A stretch of DNA of 49,568 bases from JADGHE01 sp035716025 (GCA_035716025.1 DASTKH010000036.1:1-49568); one strand, 5' to 3'. Positions 1-8,230 are shown, counted from the first letter of the stretch. Made by a program: numbers and translations. The notes: generated by a model not told the origin, from the letters alone.

Positions 1-453
1 GAGATCCGTCTCGCGCAGCCACGGATAGGAGGGCATTACACTGCCCGGAACAACCGTCCGCGGATCGCGCAAATGGTCCCGGTGCCAATCGTCCGAATAC
101 TTGCCGCCGACGCGCGCGAGGTCCGGGCCCGTACGCTTCGAGCCCCACTGGAACGGCCGATCATACATGCTTTCGGCGGCCAGCGAATAATGGCCATAAC
201 GTTCCACCTCGTCGCGCAGCGGGCGGACCATCTGCGAATGGCAGGTGTAGCAGCCCTCGCGGACGTAGATGTTGCGTCCCGCAAGCTCGAGCGGCGTATA
301 GGGACGCACGCCTTCGACCTTTTCGATCGTGCTCTTGAGATAGAAGAGCGGCGCGATCTCGACGAGTCCGCCGATCGCGACGACGATCAGGATCCCGATC
401 ACCAGAATGATCGAGTTCTTTTCAAGGATGGCGTGTTTCGACCAGAGCGACAT
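1..453 (-). CDS. ccoO: cbb3-type cytochrome c oxidase subunit II (CcoO), partial
   Basis: Membrane-anchored monohaem cytochrome c subunit of the high-affinity cbb3 terminal oxidase, passing electrons towards CcoN. The 151 visible codons start at an ATG (complement of 451-453) and the gene runs off the left edge. After a short cytoplasmic N-terminus comes one membrane helix (about residues 14-34), then a periplasmic part with the c-type haem site CYTCH (C68, C71, H72). The following RPLRDEVERYGHYS stretch and the YDRPFQWGSKRTGPDLARVG stretch are typical of CcoO. It begins 12 bases after the ccoN stop, so the two are co-transcribed; ccoQ and ccoP would lie outside the window. Confidence 0.97.
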   Translation of the reverse strand, partial: MSLWSKHAILEKNSIILVIGILIVVAIGGLVEIAPLFYLKSTIEKVEGVRPYTPLELAGRNIYVREGCYTCHSQMVRPLRDEVERYGHYSLAAESMYDRPFQWGSKRTGPDLARVGGKYSDDWHRDHLRDPRTVVPGSVMPSYPWLRETDL

Positions 454-465
454 GAGCGGGAACGG

Positions 466-2109
466 TCATTCTGCAGGGGCCAGGGCGAACGCGGAGCGCG
501 TCGCCTCGCGGGCGGGGGCAATCGTCTTCCACAGGTTCCAGGCCATGAGCAGCGAGCCGGCGAGGAACAGGAAGCCGCCGAGGGCACGGATCACGTAGAA
601 GGGGTGCATCGCTTCGACCGTCTCGACGAACGAATATTCGAGAAAGCCGAGATTGGTGTAGGCGCGCCACATCAGGCCCTGCAGGATGCCGGACACCCAC
701 ATCGCCGAGATGTAGAGGACGATGCCGATGCTCGCGATCCAGAAGTGCCAGCTCACGAGCTTGAGCGAGTAGAGCGGACGGTTCCAAAGCCACGGGATCA
801 GGCAATAGAGCGCGCCGAAGGAGACGTAAGCGACCCAGCCGAGCGCACCGGAATGCACGTGGCCGATCGTCCAGTCGGTGTAGTGGGAGAGCGAGTTGAC
901 GATCTTCACCGACATCATGGGGCCTTCGAAGGTCGACATCCCGTAGAAGGCGACGGAAACGACCATCATGCGCAGCACAGGATCGGTGCGCAGCTTGTCC
1001 CACGCGCCGGAGAGGGTCATGATTCCGTTGATCATGCCGCCCCAGGACGGCATCCACAGCATCACCGAAAAGGTCATGCCGAGCGTCTGCGCCCAATCGG
1101 GCAGGGCGGTGTAGTGGAGGTGGTGCGGCCCCGCCCAGATGTAAATGAAGATCAGCGCCCAGAAATGAATGATCGACAGCCGGTACGAGTAGACCGGCCG
1201 TTCGGCGCGCTTTGGGATGAAATAGTACATGATGGCGAGGAAGCCGGCGGTGAGGAAGAAGCCCACCGCGTTGTGCCCGTACCACCACTGCACCATCGCG
1301 TCCTGCACGCCGGACCAGACGATGTAGGACTTCGGCGAGAACAGTGAGACCGGCAGCGCGGCATTGTTGCCGAGATGCAGGATCGCGATCGTCAGGATGA
1401 AGGCGAGATAGAACCAGTTGGCGACGTAGATATGCGGCTCCCTGCGCCGCATGATCGTGCCGAGAAAGACGAGGAAGTAGACCACCCAGACGACGGTCAG
1501 CCACAGGTCCGCATACCACTCGGGTTCGGCATATTCCTTCGACTGCGTGATGCCGAGCAGATAGCCGGTGCCGGCGATCACGATAAAGAAGTTGTAGCCG
1601 AGCACGACGAACCAAGGTGCCGTGTAGCCGGCAAGCCGCGCCTGGGAGGTCCGCTGGACCACGTAGAAGGATGTCGCGATGAGAACGTTGCCGCCGAAGG
1701 CGAAGATCACCGCGGAGGTATGCAGCGGGCGGATGCGGCCGAAGGAAAGCCACGGCAAGTCGAAATTCAGCCCGGGGAAGGCGAGTTCGAGCGCGGCCCA
1801 CAGCCCGATGGCGAATCCGGCAATGCCCCAGAACATCGCCGCCACGGCGGCAAACTTCACGGGCCCCATTTCGTAGTTCGGCTTGCCGTCGATCTCCAGC
1901 GGCGGAAGTGCCCCGGATCGCGCGAACGCGCGGTTCACGATGGCGAACACGGCGGCGACGCTGGCGATCGCAAACAGATATGCGTGAATCGCATAGCCGG
2001 CCGTGTGCGCTTTCGCGGCGATTATGATCGACAGAAAGGCAAGGATCACGAAGGACGCCGCGGTTGCGCCTTCGCCGATGGTCATGGCTTTGCTGGGTGC
2101 GGCAGGCAT
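466..2109 (-). CDS. ccoN: cbb3-type cytochrome c oxidase subunit I (CcoN)
   Basis: Catalytic twelve-helix haem-copper subunit of the cbb3 oxidase, which reduces O2 under microoxic conditions in the inner membrane. The 547-residue product carries the low-spin haem histidine in RPLHTSAVIFAFGGN, the CuB site in QWWYGHNAVGFF, the GPHHLHYTALPDW pair of histidines, and the C-terminal haem ligands in HYTDWTIGHVHSG. A longer reading frame begins at 2199, but that would run through the FixK/FNR box at 2186-2199, so the start is placed at the internal ATG of 2107-2109 (MPAAPSKAM); the ATG eight codons later (2085) is an alternative. No strong ribosome-binding site decides between them. First gene of the ccoNO(QP) operon. 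Confidence 0.97.
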   Translation of the reverse strand: MPAAPSKAMTIGEGATAASFVILAFLSIIIAAKAHTAGYAIHAYLFAIASVAAVFAIVNRAFARSGALPPLEIDGKPNYEMGPVKFAAVAAMFWGIAGFAIGLWAALELAFPGLNFDLPWLSFGRIRPLHTSAVIFAFGGNVLIATSFYVVQRTSQARLAGYTAPWFVVLGYNFFIVIAGTGYLLGITQSKEYAEPEWYADLWLTVVWVVYFLVFLGTIMRRREPHIYVANWFYLAFILTIAILHLGNNAALPVSLFSPKSYIVWSGVQDAMVQWWYGHNAVGFFLTAGFLAIMYYFIPKRAERPVYSYRLSIIHFWALIFIYIWAGPHHLHYTALPDWAQTLGMTFSVMLWMPSWGGMINGIMTLSGAWDKLRTDPVLRMMVVSVAFYGMSTFEGPMMSVKIVNSLSHYTDWTIGHVHSGALGWVAYVSFGALYCLIPWLWNRPLYSLKLVSWHFWIASIGIVLYISAMWVSGILQGLMWRAYTNLGFLEYSFVETVEAMHPFYVIRALGGFLFLAGSLLMAWNLWKTIAPAREATRSAFALAPAE

Positions 2110-2185
2110 GCGGTCTCGCGTCAGAGAGAACCTGGTTCGATGAGGGGCTCGGGCCGTAACCTGCGCGCGGCGGCTCCCCGCCGCC

Positions 2186-2199
2186 TTGATCCTGATCAA
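2186..2199 (-). promoter_or_regulatory. FixK/FNR/Anr-type box upstream of ccoN
   Basis: Perfect FNR-family half-sites TTGAT-CCTG-ATCAA. In the CRP/FNR family such a site centred near -41.5 activates transcription when oxygen is low. Centred at 2192.5, it would put the ccoN transcription start near 2151, about 42 bases before the chosen ATG. The site is symmetric, but ffh starts more than 300 bases away on the other side, so ccoN is the natural target. Confidence 0.85.
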
Positions 2200-2267
2200 G
2201 GTTGCGGGCCGAAGGCTGTGTCAGGCACGGCGGTTCGCCCGGGTCCGGAGCAGAGCACGACCATGCC

Positions 2268-2297
2268 TTGACTTGGCGGGGTTGCGACCCCTACTGT
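2268..2297 (+). promoter_or_regulatory. Candidate sigma70-type promoter for the ffh-rplS operon
   Basis: TTGACT (2268-2273) followed after 18 bases by TACTGT (2292-2297) on the plus strand. The -35 matches the consensus in five of six positions. It implies a 5' leader of over 200 bases before ffh. Supported only by hexamer match and position. Confidence 0.4.
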
Positions 2298-2518
2298 CCC
2301 GGCGCTCTTGAAAGCCTATCCGGTTTGGAGCAGCCGACCGGTCGTGCGCGGCCGGAGGTCAACGCCCGACAGCGCTGTGCGCCCTCGGGCGCAATTGCGC
2401 TTGGAGGCATGCATTGCGCATGAAAATTCGCGCCTGCGCTATGGTCCGGACTGCGCCGCGATCCACATGTGGGGAGACCGGCGGCCGCGCCGCGCCATGA
2501 CGCAAAGGACAATCCGGA

Positions 2519-4075
2519 ATGTTTGAAAGCCTCTCGGAGAAGCTCGGCGGTATCCTGGACCGGCTCACCCGCCGCGGCGCCCTCACCGAGGCCGACGTCG
2601 ATGCGGCGATGCGCGAGGTGCGGCGGGCGCTCCTTGAAGCCGACGTCGCGCTCGACGTCGTCCGCTCTTTCGTCGACCGGGTGCGCAAAGAGGCCGTGGG
2701 GGCGACCGTCGTCAAGTCGGTGACGCCGGGGCAGATGGTCGTCAAGATCGTGCACGACCAGCTCGTGGCGACGCTCGGGCCGGAGGCCGAGCCCGTCGAT
2801 CTCAACGCGCCGCCGCCGGTCGCCATCATGCTCGTGGGGCTGCAGGGTTCGGGAAAAACGACCACCACCGCAAAGCTCGCCAAGCGCTTGAACGAACGGC
2901 AGAAGCGCAAGGTGCTGATGGCCTCGCTCGACGTCCGGCGGCCGGCCGCCATGGAGCAGCTCGCGGTGCTCGGGCGCGAGGTGGAAATCGACACCCTGCC
3001 GGTCGTTCCGGGACAGCAGCCGATCCAGATCGCGCGGCGGGCGCTCGATGCCGCCCGCCTCGGCGGCTATGACGTGGTGCTGCTCGACACGGCCGGCCGC
3101 ATCACCCTCGACGAAGACATGATGGCGGAAGCCGCGGCCGTGCGCAGCGCCGCCTCGCCGCACGAGGTGCTGCTCGTGGCGGACGCACTGACCGGGCAGG
3201 ATGCGGTCAACCTCGCCCGCGCGTTCGACGAGAGGGTCGGCCTCACCGGCATCGTGCTGACGCGTATGGATGGGGACGGGCGCGGCGGCGCGGCGCTTTC
3301 GATGCGTTCCGTCACCGGCAAGCCCATCAAGTTGATCGGCACGGGCGAGCGCATGGACGCGCTCGAAGAATTTCACCCCGCGCGGATCGCCGACCGTATT
3401 CTCGGCATGGGCGATATCGTCGCCCTGGTCGAAAAGGCGGCCGCGACGATCGACGCCGAGAAGGCGGCTCGGGTGGCCGAACGAATGCGCAAAGGCGCGT
3501 TCGACCTTGCGGATCTGCGCGACCAGCTCGAGCAAATGACGAAGATGGGCGGCATGTCCGGCCTGTTGAGCCTGATGCCCGGTATCGCCAAGCTCAAGAA
3601 CAAGCTCGCCGAAGCCAACCTCGACGAGCGGCTGATCAAGCGGCAGGTCGCGATCATCGATTCGATGACGCCGCGCGAACGCCGCAACCCGGACATTCTC
3701 AAGGCAAGCCGCAAGAAGCGCATCGCCGCGGGTTCCGGTACGCGCGTCGAGGACGTGAACCGCCTGCTCAAGATGCACCGTCAGATGGCCGACATGATGA
3801 AGGCGATGGGCGGCGCCAAGCGCGGACCGCTCGCCGCGCTCGGCAGCATGATGGGTTTCGGCGGCGGCATGCCGAGTCCCGAAGAGATGGCACGGCTGGC
3901 CGAAAAGATGCCGGGCGGGGCGCCCGGCCTGCCGCCGGGCCTGCCCGGAAGCGGGGGGACTCTGCCGCCCACGCTTCCCACCCTTCCGCCGAGATTGCCC
4001 GGGATCGGCGGTCTTCCGGGTCTCGGAGGCGGGCGCCTGCCGTCCGGTTTCCCCGGCCTGGGCAAGAAGAAATGA
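2519..4075 (+). CDS. ffh: Signal recognition particle GTPase Ffh (SRP54)
   Basis: SRP protein that binds signal sequences of nascent inner-membrane proteins and, with FtsY, targets ribosomes to the translocon. The 518-residue product has an N domain (about 1-90), a G domain with P-loop GLQGSGKT (107-114), DTAGR and the TRMDGDGRGG guanine-specificity region, then a methionine-rich M domain. The last ~70 residues form an unusual Gly/Pro/Leu-rich tail ending in KKK, longer than in most Ffh proteins. Start fixed by an AAAGGA-type ribosome-binding site just upstream. First gene of the conserved ffh-rpsP-rimM-trmD-rplS block; 53 bases separate it from rpsP. Confidence 0.98.
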   Translation: MFESLSEKLGGILDRLTRRGALTEADVDAAMREVRRALLEADVALDVVRSFVDRVRKEAVGATVVKSVTPGQMVVKIVHDQLVATLGPEAEPVDLNAPPPVAIMLVGLQGSGKTTTTAKLAKRLNERQKRKVLMASLDVRRPAAMEQLAVLGREVEIDTLPVVPGQQPIQIARRALDAARLGGYDVVLLDTAGRITLDEDMMAEAAAVRSAASPHEVLLVADALTGQDAVNLARAFDERVGLTGIVLTRMDGDGRGGAALSMRSVTGKPIKLIGTGERMDALEEFHPARIADRILGMGDIVALVEKAAATIDAEKAARVAERMRKGAFDLADLRDQLEQMTKMGGMSGLLSLMPGIAKLKNKLAEANLDERLIKRQVAIIDSMTPRERRNPDILKASRKKRIAAGSGTRVEDVNRLLKMHRQMADMMKAMGGAKRGPLAALGSMMGFGGGMPSPEEMARLAEKMPGGAPGLPPGLPGSGGTLPPTLPTLPPRLPGIGGLPGLGGGRLPSGFPGLGKKK

Positions 4076-4128
4076 CCGCCTGCTGATCCTGTCCTATCGA
4101 AAGCTGACCATAGAAAGGAAATCGTCGA

Positions 4129-4500
4129 ATGCCTCTGAAAATCCGGCTCGCCCGTGCCGGCTCGAAAAAGCGGCCGTTCTATCACGTGGTCGTCGCCGAT
4201 TCGCGGGCGCCTCGCGACGGGCGTTTCATCGAGCGGCTGGGCTTCTTTTCCCCGCTCACGCCGAAGGATCAGCCGCAGCACCGCCTGAAGCTGGACACCG
4301 AGAAGGTAAAGAGCTGGCTCGCCAAGGGCGCCCAGCCGACCGATCGCGTCCTGCGTTTTCTGGATGAGGCGGGCTTGATGAAGCGTCCCACGCGCAACAA
4401 CCCGAAGAAGGCGCAGCCGAAGAAAAAGGCGCAGGAACGGGCCGCTGCCGCTGCCGGCGCCGAGGGCGGCGCCGGCGAGGCGGCCGAGGCGGCCTCGTAA
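4129..4500 (+). CDS. rpsP: 30S ribosomal protein S16
   Basis: Small-subunit ribosomal protein needed for 30S assembly. The N-terminal ~80 residues are the S16 fold (PLKIRLARAGSKKRPFYHVV start, then RDGRFIERLGFFSP). The product is 123 residues, longer than the usual 80-90, because of a C-terminal Lys/Ala/Gly/Glu-rich tail (from about residue 90), as seen in several alphaproteobacteria. A good AAAGGAAA ribosome-binding site precedes the ATG. rimM follows after 15 bases. Confidence 0.98.
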   Translation: MPLKIRLARAGSKKRPFYHVVVADSRAPRDGRFIERLGFFSPLTPKDQPQHRLKLDTEKVKSWLAKGAQPTDRVLRFLDEAGLMKRPTRNNPKKAQPKKKAQERAAAAAGAEGGAGEAAEAAS

Positions 4501-4515
4501 GAGGAGAGGCCGGTC

Positions 4516-5163
4516 GTGGGTGCGGCAGGGCCGCGGGATTGTGGTACCGGACCGCACGCGGCGTCCGCCTCTCGGCGTGGTCGCGCCCCCGCCGCCGGGC
4601 CTGATTTCGGACGGCGCATCTGCGTTGGGCAGCTGGGCGCCCCGCATGGGGTGCGCGGGGACGTCCGTCTCAAGTCCTTCACGGCCGATCCGCTGGCGAT
4701 CGGTCGTTACGGTCCGCTCGAAAGCGAGGACGGCAGGCAAACATTCCGCATCTTGGGCCTGCGGCGCGCCAAGGACATGCTGATCGCACGCTTGGAGGGC
4801 GTCGCCGACCGCACGGCGGCCGAACGTCTGCGCAATCTGCGGCTGTACGTGCCCCGGGACAGGCTGCCGGCGCCGGAGGACGATGAGTTCTACCATGCCG
4901 ACCTCATTGGCCTTGCTGTGACCGATCGGGGAGGGGAGAGGCTCGGCACCGTGGTGGCGGTGCAGAATTTCGGCGCCGGCGATCTCATCGAGATTGCGCC
5001 GCAAGGCGCATCCGCGACCGTGCTCTTGCCCTTCACCCGGGCCGTCGTGCCGGAAGTCGACCTCCGGGCGGGACGACTCGTGGTCGAGCCGCCTGAAGGC
5101 GCGTTCGAGGCGCCGTCGGTCGGATCGTCTCCGGCCCGTCCGGCGGCGCGGACCTCCCGATGA
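4516..5163 (+). CDS. rimM: 16S rRNA processing protein RimM
   Basis: Ribosome maturation factor that acts on the 30S head region around S19 during 16S rRNA processing. The RimM fold begins near residue 34 (RICVGQLGAPHGVRGDVRL) and is followed by the PRC-barrel part (ADLIGLAVTDRGGERLGTV, then FGAGDLIEI). The start is a GTG at 4516 with a GAGGAGAGG ribosome-binding site; no other start codon exists in frame before the domain, so a ~33-residue basic, low-complexity N-terminal extension seems real. A C-terminal Pro/Ala-rich stretch brings the length to 215. Its TGA overlaps the trmD ATG (ATGA at 5160-5163), implying translational coupling. Confidence 0.97.
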   Translation: MGAAGPRDCGTGPHAASASRRGRAPAAGPDFGRRICVGQLGAPHGVRGDVRLKSFTADPLAIGRYGPLESEDGRQTFRILGLRRAKDMLIARLEGVADRTAAERLRNLRLYVPRDRLPAPEDDEFYHADLIGLAVTDRGGERLGTVVAVQNFGAGDLIEIAPQGASATVLLPFTRAVVPEVDLRAGRLVVEPPEGAFEAPSVGSSPARPAARTSR

Positions 5164-5876
5164 CGTGGCGCGCCACCGTCCTCACGATCCTGCCGGAGCT
5201 GTTTCCGGGACCGCTCGGCGCGAGCCTCGTAGGCAAAGCCCTGGCCGCGGGGGTCTGGACGCTTGATGCGGTGGACATCCGTGCGCACGCGACCGACCGC
5301 CATCGTTCCGTCGACGACACCCCGGCGGGAGGGGGGCCCGGCATGGTGATGCGCGCGGATGTGCTTGCCCGCGCGATCGATTCGGTCGGAGACGATGGGC
5401 GTCCGCGGCTCCTGATGAGCCCGCGCGGCGCTCTGCTCACGCAGCAGCGTGTCGAGGCGTTGGCGCGGGGGCCGGGGGTCGTCATCGTGTGCGGACGCTT
5501 CGAGGGGGTGGACGAGCGTGTCATTGCCGCGCGTGCCCTCACGGAGGTCTCGGTCGGTGACTATGTGCTCGCAGGCGGCGAAATTCCCGCCATGGTGCTC
5601 CTCGAGGCCTGCGTGCGCCTGCTGCCGGGCGTTATGGGCTCGCCCGAGTCGGGACTTGAGGAAAGCTTCGCCCGGGGTCTCCTCGAATACCCGCAATACA
5701 CCCGCCCCCAGGTGTTCGAGGGCCGGCCCATCCCGGCGGTCTTGACGAGCGGCGATCACGCCAAGATTGCCGCCTTCCGCCGTGCCGAGGCCGAGCGGCT
5801 CACGCGCGAGCGGCGTCCCGACCTGTGGGCCGCCTATGTCGCCGGCAGGAACGCAAAAAATCCCACAAAAGGGTGA
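5160..5876 (+). CDS. trmD: tRNA (guanine-N1)-methyltransferase TrmD
   Basis: SPOUT-class enzyme that uses S-adenosylmethionine to make m1G37 in tRNAs with G36, preventing +1 frameshifting. The 238-residue product shows the knot motifs MSPRGALLTQQRVEALA, VCGRFEGVDERVI and SVGDYVLAGGE, plus the conserved EYPQYTRP stretch. Length is normal for the family. Start codon overlaps the rimM stop. The gene ends 156 bases before rplS, a longer gap than elsewhere in the operon, which may allow separate control of L19. Confidence 0.98.
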   Translation: MTWRATVLTILPELFPGPLGASLVGKALAAGVWTLDAVDIRAHATDRHRSVDDTPAGGGPGMVMRADVLARAIDSVGDDGRPRLLMSPRGALLTQQRVEALARGPGVVIVCGRFEGVDERVIAARALTEVSVGDYVLAGGEIPAMVLLEACVRLLPGVMGSPESGLEESFARGLLEYPQYTRPQVFEGRPIPAVLTSGDHAKIAAFRRAEAERLTRERRPDLWAAYVAGRNAKNPTKG

Positions 5877-6032
5877 CAAGCGCCGGCAATTGGCGTATAG
5901 GCGGCGGCGAATTTGCCCCAGCCGCCGCCGCTCGCGCCCTTTCCACCCGGTGGAAAGCGTTATGTCGGCGTGTGGCGTATCACCATCTGCATGAAACGGT
6001 CCGCCTCCTCGGCACCGGGTGGAGAATTCGCC

Positions 6033-6437
6033 ATGAACATCATCGAACAGCTCGAGGCCGAGCAATTGCAGAAGCTTTCCGCCGAAAGGCCCATTCCGGA
6101 CTTCGGGCCGGGCGATACGGTGACGGTGAATGTGAAGGTCGTGGAAGGTGAGCGCACGCGTATCCAGGCTTACGAGGGCGTGTGCATCGGGCGCTCCGGC
6201 CGCGGCATCAACGAAAGCTTCACCGTCCGCAAGATTTCGTACGGAGAGGGCGTCGAACGCGTTTTTCCGCTGCACTCGCCGATGATCGATTCGATCAAGG
6301 TGGTGCGCCGCGGCAAGGTCCGTCGCGCGAAGCTCTATTATCTGCGCGGCCGGCGCGGAAAGTCCGCCCGTATCGTCGAGCGCTCCGCGCGCGGCAAGGG
6401 CGTGGAGGCAGAGGAGGGAACGGCCGCCGCGGAATAG
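6033..6437 (+). CDS. rplS: 50S ribosomal protein L19
   Basis: Large-subunit protein at the 30S/50S interface. The ATG at 6033 is chosen over upstream in-frame starts because the L19 sequence begins there (MNIIEQLEAEQLQKL) and GGAG precedes it. The core shows PGDTVTVNVKVVEGERTRIQ, YEGVCIGRSGRGINESFTVR and KLYYLRGRRGKSARI. Length 134 residues with a short acidic/alanine C-terminal tail. Last gene of the ffh-rpsP-rimM-trmD-rplS block; no U-rich terminator was seen directly after it. Confidence 0.98.
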   Translation: MNIIEQLEAEQLQKLSAERPIPDFGPGDTVTVNVKVVEGERTRIQAYEGVCIGRSGRGINESFTVRKISYGEGVERVFPLHSPMIDSIKVVRRGKVRRAKLYYLRGRRGKSARIVERSARGKGVEAEEGTAAAE

Positions 6438-6444
6438 GCCGACC

Positions 6445-6600
6445 GGCGGTAACGAGCTCGTCCTTCGAATGACGGTGCGGGGGGACGACGAAATCGGCCG
6501 GGAACTTCAGCCGCAGGACGAACGGCCCCTCCTTTGTCGGATCTCCGAGCAGCACGGCCGCTTGCGCGCCCGGCGCTACGGAACGTACCGCACGCTCCCC
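6445..6600 (-). pseudogene. Remnant of a cupin-domain protein
   Basis: Read on the minus strand, this stretch encodes a piece that looks like small cupin proteins: VAPGAQAAVLLGDP, then TKEGPFVLRLKFPADF, then the metal-site-like VVPPHRHSKDELV. Beyond this, at the rplS side, the frame becomes low-complexity and is only the shadow of rplS. The upstream part overlaps, in another frame, the last codons of the HTH-PBP regulator gene. Only the first half of a cupin motif is present and no full gene can be built, so this is read as a truncated relic. Evidence is motif resemblance only. Confidence 0.4.
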
Positions 6601-7457
6601 GTCGCGCCGATGTCGTAGCCGGTCATCTCGGCGGCGCGGCGGGCAAAGGCGGCGCTGCGTAAGAAAGTGAAAAGCCGCTGCAGCGGATCACGGAAGTAAT
6701 CGCGCTGGCGCATCACGAGGTCGAAACTCTCCCAGGCGAGCGGCACGAAATCGAGCTGCGCGCCGGCGGCGACGCTCCGCGTTGCAATACCACAATCGGC
6801 GCGGCCTGCCTGAATCGCCTGCGCGATGTCGGAGCCGGTGGGACACACGGGTCCCTTTTCCAACGCCTCGGTTTCTTGATTGGCCTGCTTGAGCAGCGAA
6901 AGCAGCAAGAGCTGCGCGCCCGCCCCGCGCGGCCGCAAGGCTAGGCGCGCGCGGCGCGCCGTCACGTCCGCAAGGCTCGTGAGGCCAAGGGGGTTGCCGC
7001 GCGCGACGAGGAGCCCCTGCTCGCGGCGCGCAAAGGCAATCAGCACCGCGTCCTGAAGGCCCGCTCGGTCCTTGATGGCGCCGGTATTGGCATCGCGCGC
7101 GGGCTCGCCGAGGGCGTGCAGGTGAATGGCGGCGGCTACGACGCCTCCCTCCAGGAAACGCTCGAGTCCGGTGCCGCTTCCTTCGGCCAGAATGGCGAGG
7201 CCGGAACCGCTCTCGCGCAAGGCCCATTCGAGCAGCGGATCGTGGCTTCCGCCCACGATCGGCGGCGGGTCGGGTCGCGCGAGACCTGAGGGCCGTTCGA
7301 GGCCGCTCAGGATCCAACGGTCGAGGTCGGCCTTGGGGAACAGCCAACGACCGGTGACCTTTGTGCAGGGCACCGCCCGTTCCGCCACGAGCTCGTACAA
7401 TTTGCGTTCCTTGAGCCGCAGATAGGCTGCGGCCTCGGCGCTCGTCAGCAACTCCAT
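6576..7457 (-). CDS. One-component regulator: excisionase-type HTH fused to a periplasmic-binding-like domain
   Basis: Residues 1-52 form an excisionase/MerR-like winged HTH (LTSAEAAAYLRLKERKLYELV, then GRWLFPKADLDRWI). From about residue 65 to the end (293) the sequence resembles a cytoplasmic substrate-binding domain of the type found in molybdate/tungstate-responsive regulators (family COG1910-like). There is no signal peptide, so ligand would be sensed inside the cell. It is transcribed divergently from tupBCA with only 83 bases between start codons, which suggests that it controls that importer, probably in response to tungstate or molybdate. Ligand and regulatory sign are inference. The gene end overlaps a cupin relic. 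Confidence 0.82.
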   Translation of the reverse strand: MELLTSAEAAAYLRLKERKLYELVAERAVPCTKVTGRWLFPKADLDRWILSGLERPSGLARPDPPPIVGGSHDPLLEWALRESGSGLAILAEGSGTGLERFLEGGVVAAAIHLHALGEPARDANTGAIKDRAGLQDAVLIAFARREQGLLVARGNPLGLTSLADVTARRARLALRPRGAGAQLLLLSLLKQANQETEALEKGPVCPTGSDIAQAIQAGRADCGIATRSVAAGAQLDFVPLAWESFDLVMRQRDYFRDPLQRLFTFLRSAAFARRAAEMTGYDIGATGSVRYVP

Positions 7458-7465
7458 CGTTCACC

Positions 7466-7479
7466 TGCAAATATCTGCA
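7466..7479. promoter_or_regulatory. Candidate operator between the regulator and tupB
   Basis: Imperfect inverted repeat TGCAAATATCTGCA (outer TGCA arms perfect, inner bases two mismatches) nine bases upstream of the regulator ATG. A related half TGCAGAT lies at 7513-7519 near tupB. The position in an 83-base divergent gap fits an operator for the HTH-PBP regulator. Hypothesis from symmetry and location. Confidence 0.35.
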
Positions 7480-7540
7480 CAGATTCCGCAAGTTGCCGTC
7501 AACTGTTGAAGATGCAGATGGAAGTCCATTATGACACGAC

Positions 7541-8230
7541 ATGGACTCCGCGCCAGCCCTCGCGCTTCTCCTATCCGGCGACCCGGCCCTCTACGGAATC
7601 GCGGCGCTTTCGCTGAAGGTGAGCCTGTCGGCCGTGGTCATCGCGAGCCTTCTCGGCATGCCGCTCGGGGCCGCGCTCGCGATCGGGCGCATTCCGGGCC
7701 GGGCCCTGCTCACGGTGCTCATCAATGCCTGCATGGGCCTGCCGCCGGTGGTGGTTGGGCTTGCCGTGTTTCTGCTGCTCTCGCGCTCAGGTCCGCTCGG
7801 CGCACTCGGCCTGTTGTTCACGCCCGCCGCCATGGTGATTGCGCAGGCGATCCTGGTGACGCCGATCATTGCCGGCCTTACACGCCAGGTGATCGAAGAC
7901 CTCTGGACCGAATACCGCGACGAATTCGCGGCCATGCATATTGGGCCGGTGCGGCGCGCCGCCGCGCTCCTGTGGGATGCGCGCTTCAGCCTTGTGACGA
8001 CATGGCTTGCGGGCTTCGGGCGTGCGGCCGCCGAAGTCGGCGCGGTGATGATCGTCGGCGGCAATATCGACGGGTTCACCCGCACGATGACGACCGCGAT
8101 CGCACTTGAAACGTCGAAGGGCGATCTCCCGCTCGCCATGGGGCTCGGCCTTCTGCTGATCGCGATCGTGCTCATCGTGAATGCGTTGGCCTGGGGCGTG
8201 CGCCGCCTCGGCGAGCGTTTCGCGGGATAG
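7541..8230 (+). CDS. tupB: Tungstate-type ABC transporter permease (TupB family)
   Basis: Inner-membrane permease of an oxyanion ABC importer. The 229-residue protein has about five hydrophobic segments. A typical EAA-like loop lies around EVGAVMIVGGNIDGFTRTMT, a sequence characteristic of TupB/WtpB/ModB-type permeases for tungstate or molybdate. The short length and the following tupC and tupA favour tungstate. No clear ribosome-binding site precedes the ATG at 7541, so the true start might be slightly downstream. tupC begins 4 bases after the stop. Confidence 0.9.
   Translation: MDSAPALALLLSGDPALYGIAALSLKVSLSAVVIASLLGMPLGAALAIGRIPGRALLTVLINACMGLPPVVVGLAVFLLLSRSGPLGALGLLFTPAAMVIAQAILVTPIIAGLTRQVIEDLWTEYRDEFAAMHIGPVRRAAALLWDARFSLVTTWLAGFGRAAAEVGAVMIVGGNIDGFTRTMTTAIALETSKGDLPLAMGLGLLLIAIVLIVNALAWGVRRLGERFAG

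Larger units (their letters stand above)
2110..2518. other. Divergent intergenic region between ccoN and ffh
   Basis: About 400 bases with no convincing gene. It contains the FixK/FNR box near the ccoN side and a sigma70-like candidate on the plus strand near 2268-2297. Short open frames here have shadow-like composition. No SRP RNA or other structured RNA was recognised. Confidence 0.5.

Noticed and set aside
2400..2518. Possible 4.5S SRP RNA gene upstream of ffh
   Set aside because: No conserved SRP RNA tetraloop/symmetric-loop motif is visible.
2291..3778. Long minus-strand frame opposite ffh
   Set aside because: Shadow frame of a clearly conserved gene; composition is Arg/His-rich with no motif.
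4890..6275. Minus-strand frame opposite rimM, trmD and rplS
   Set aside because: Shadow of three conserved housekeeping genes.
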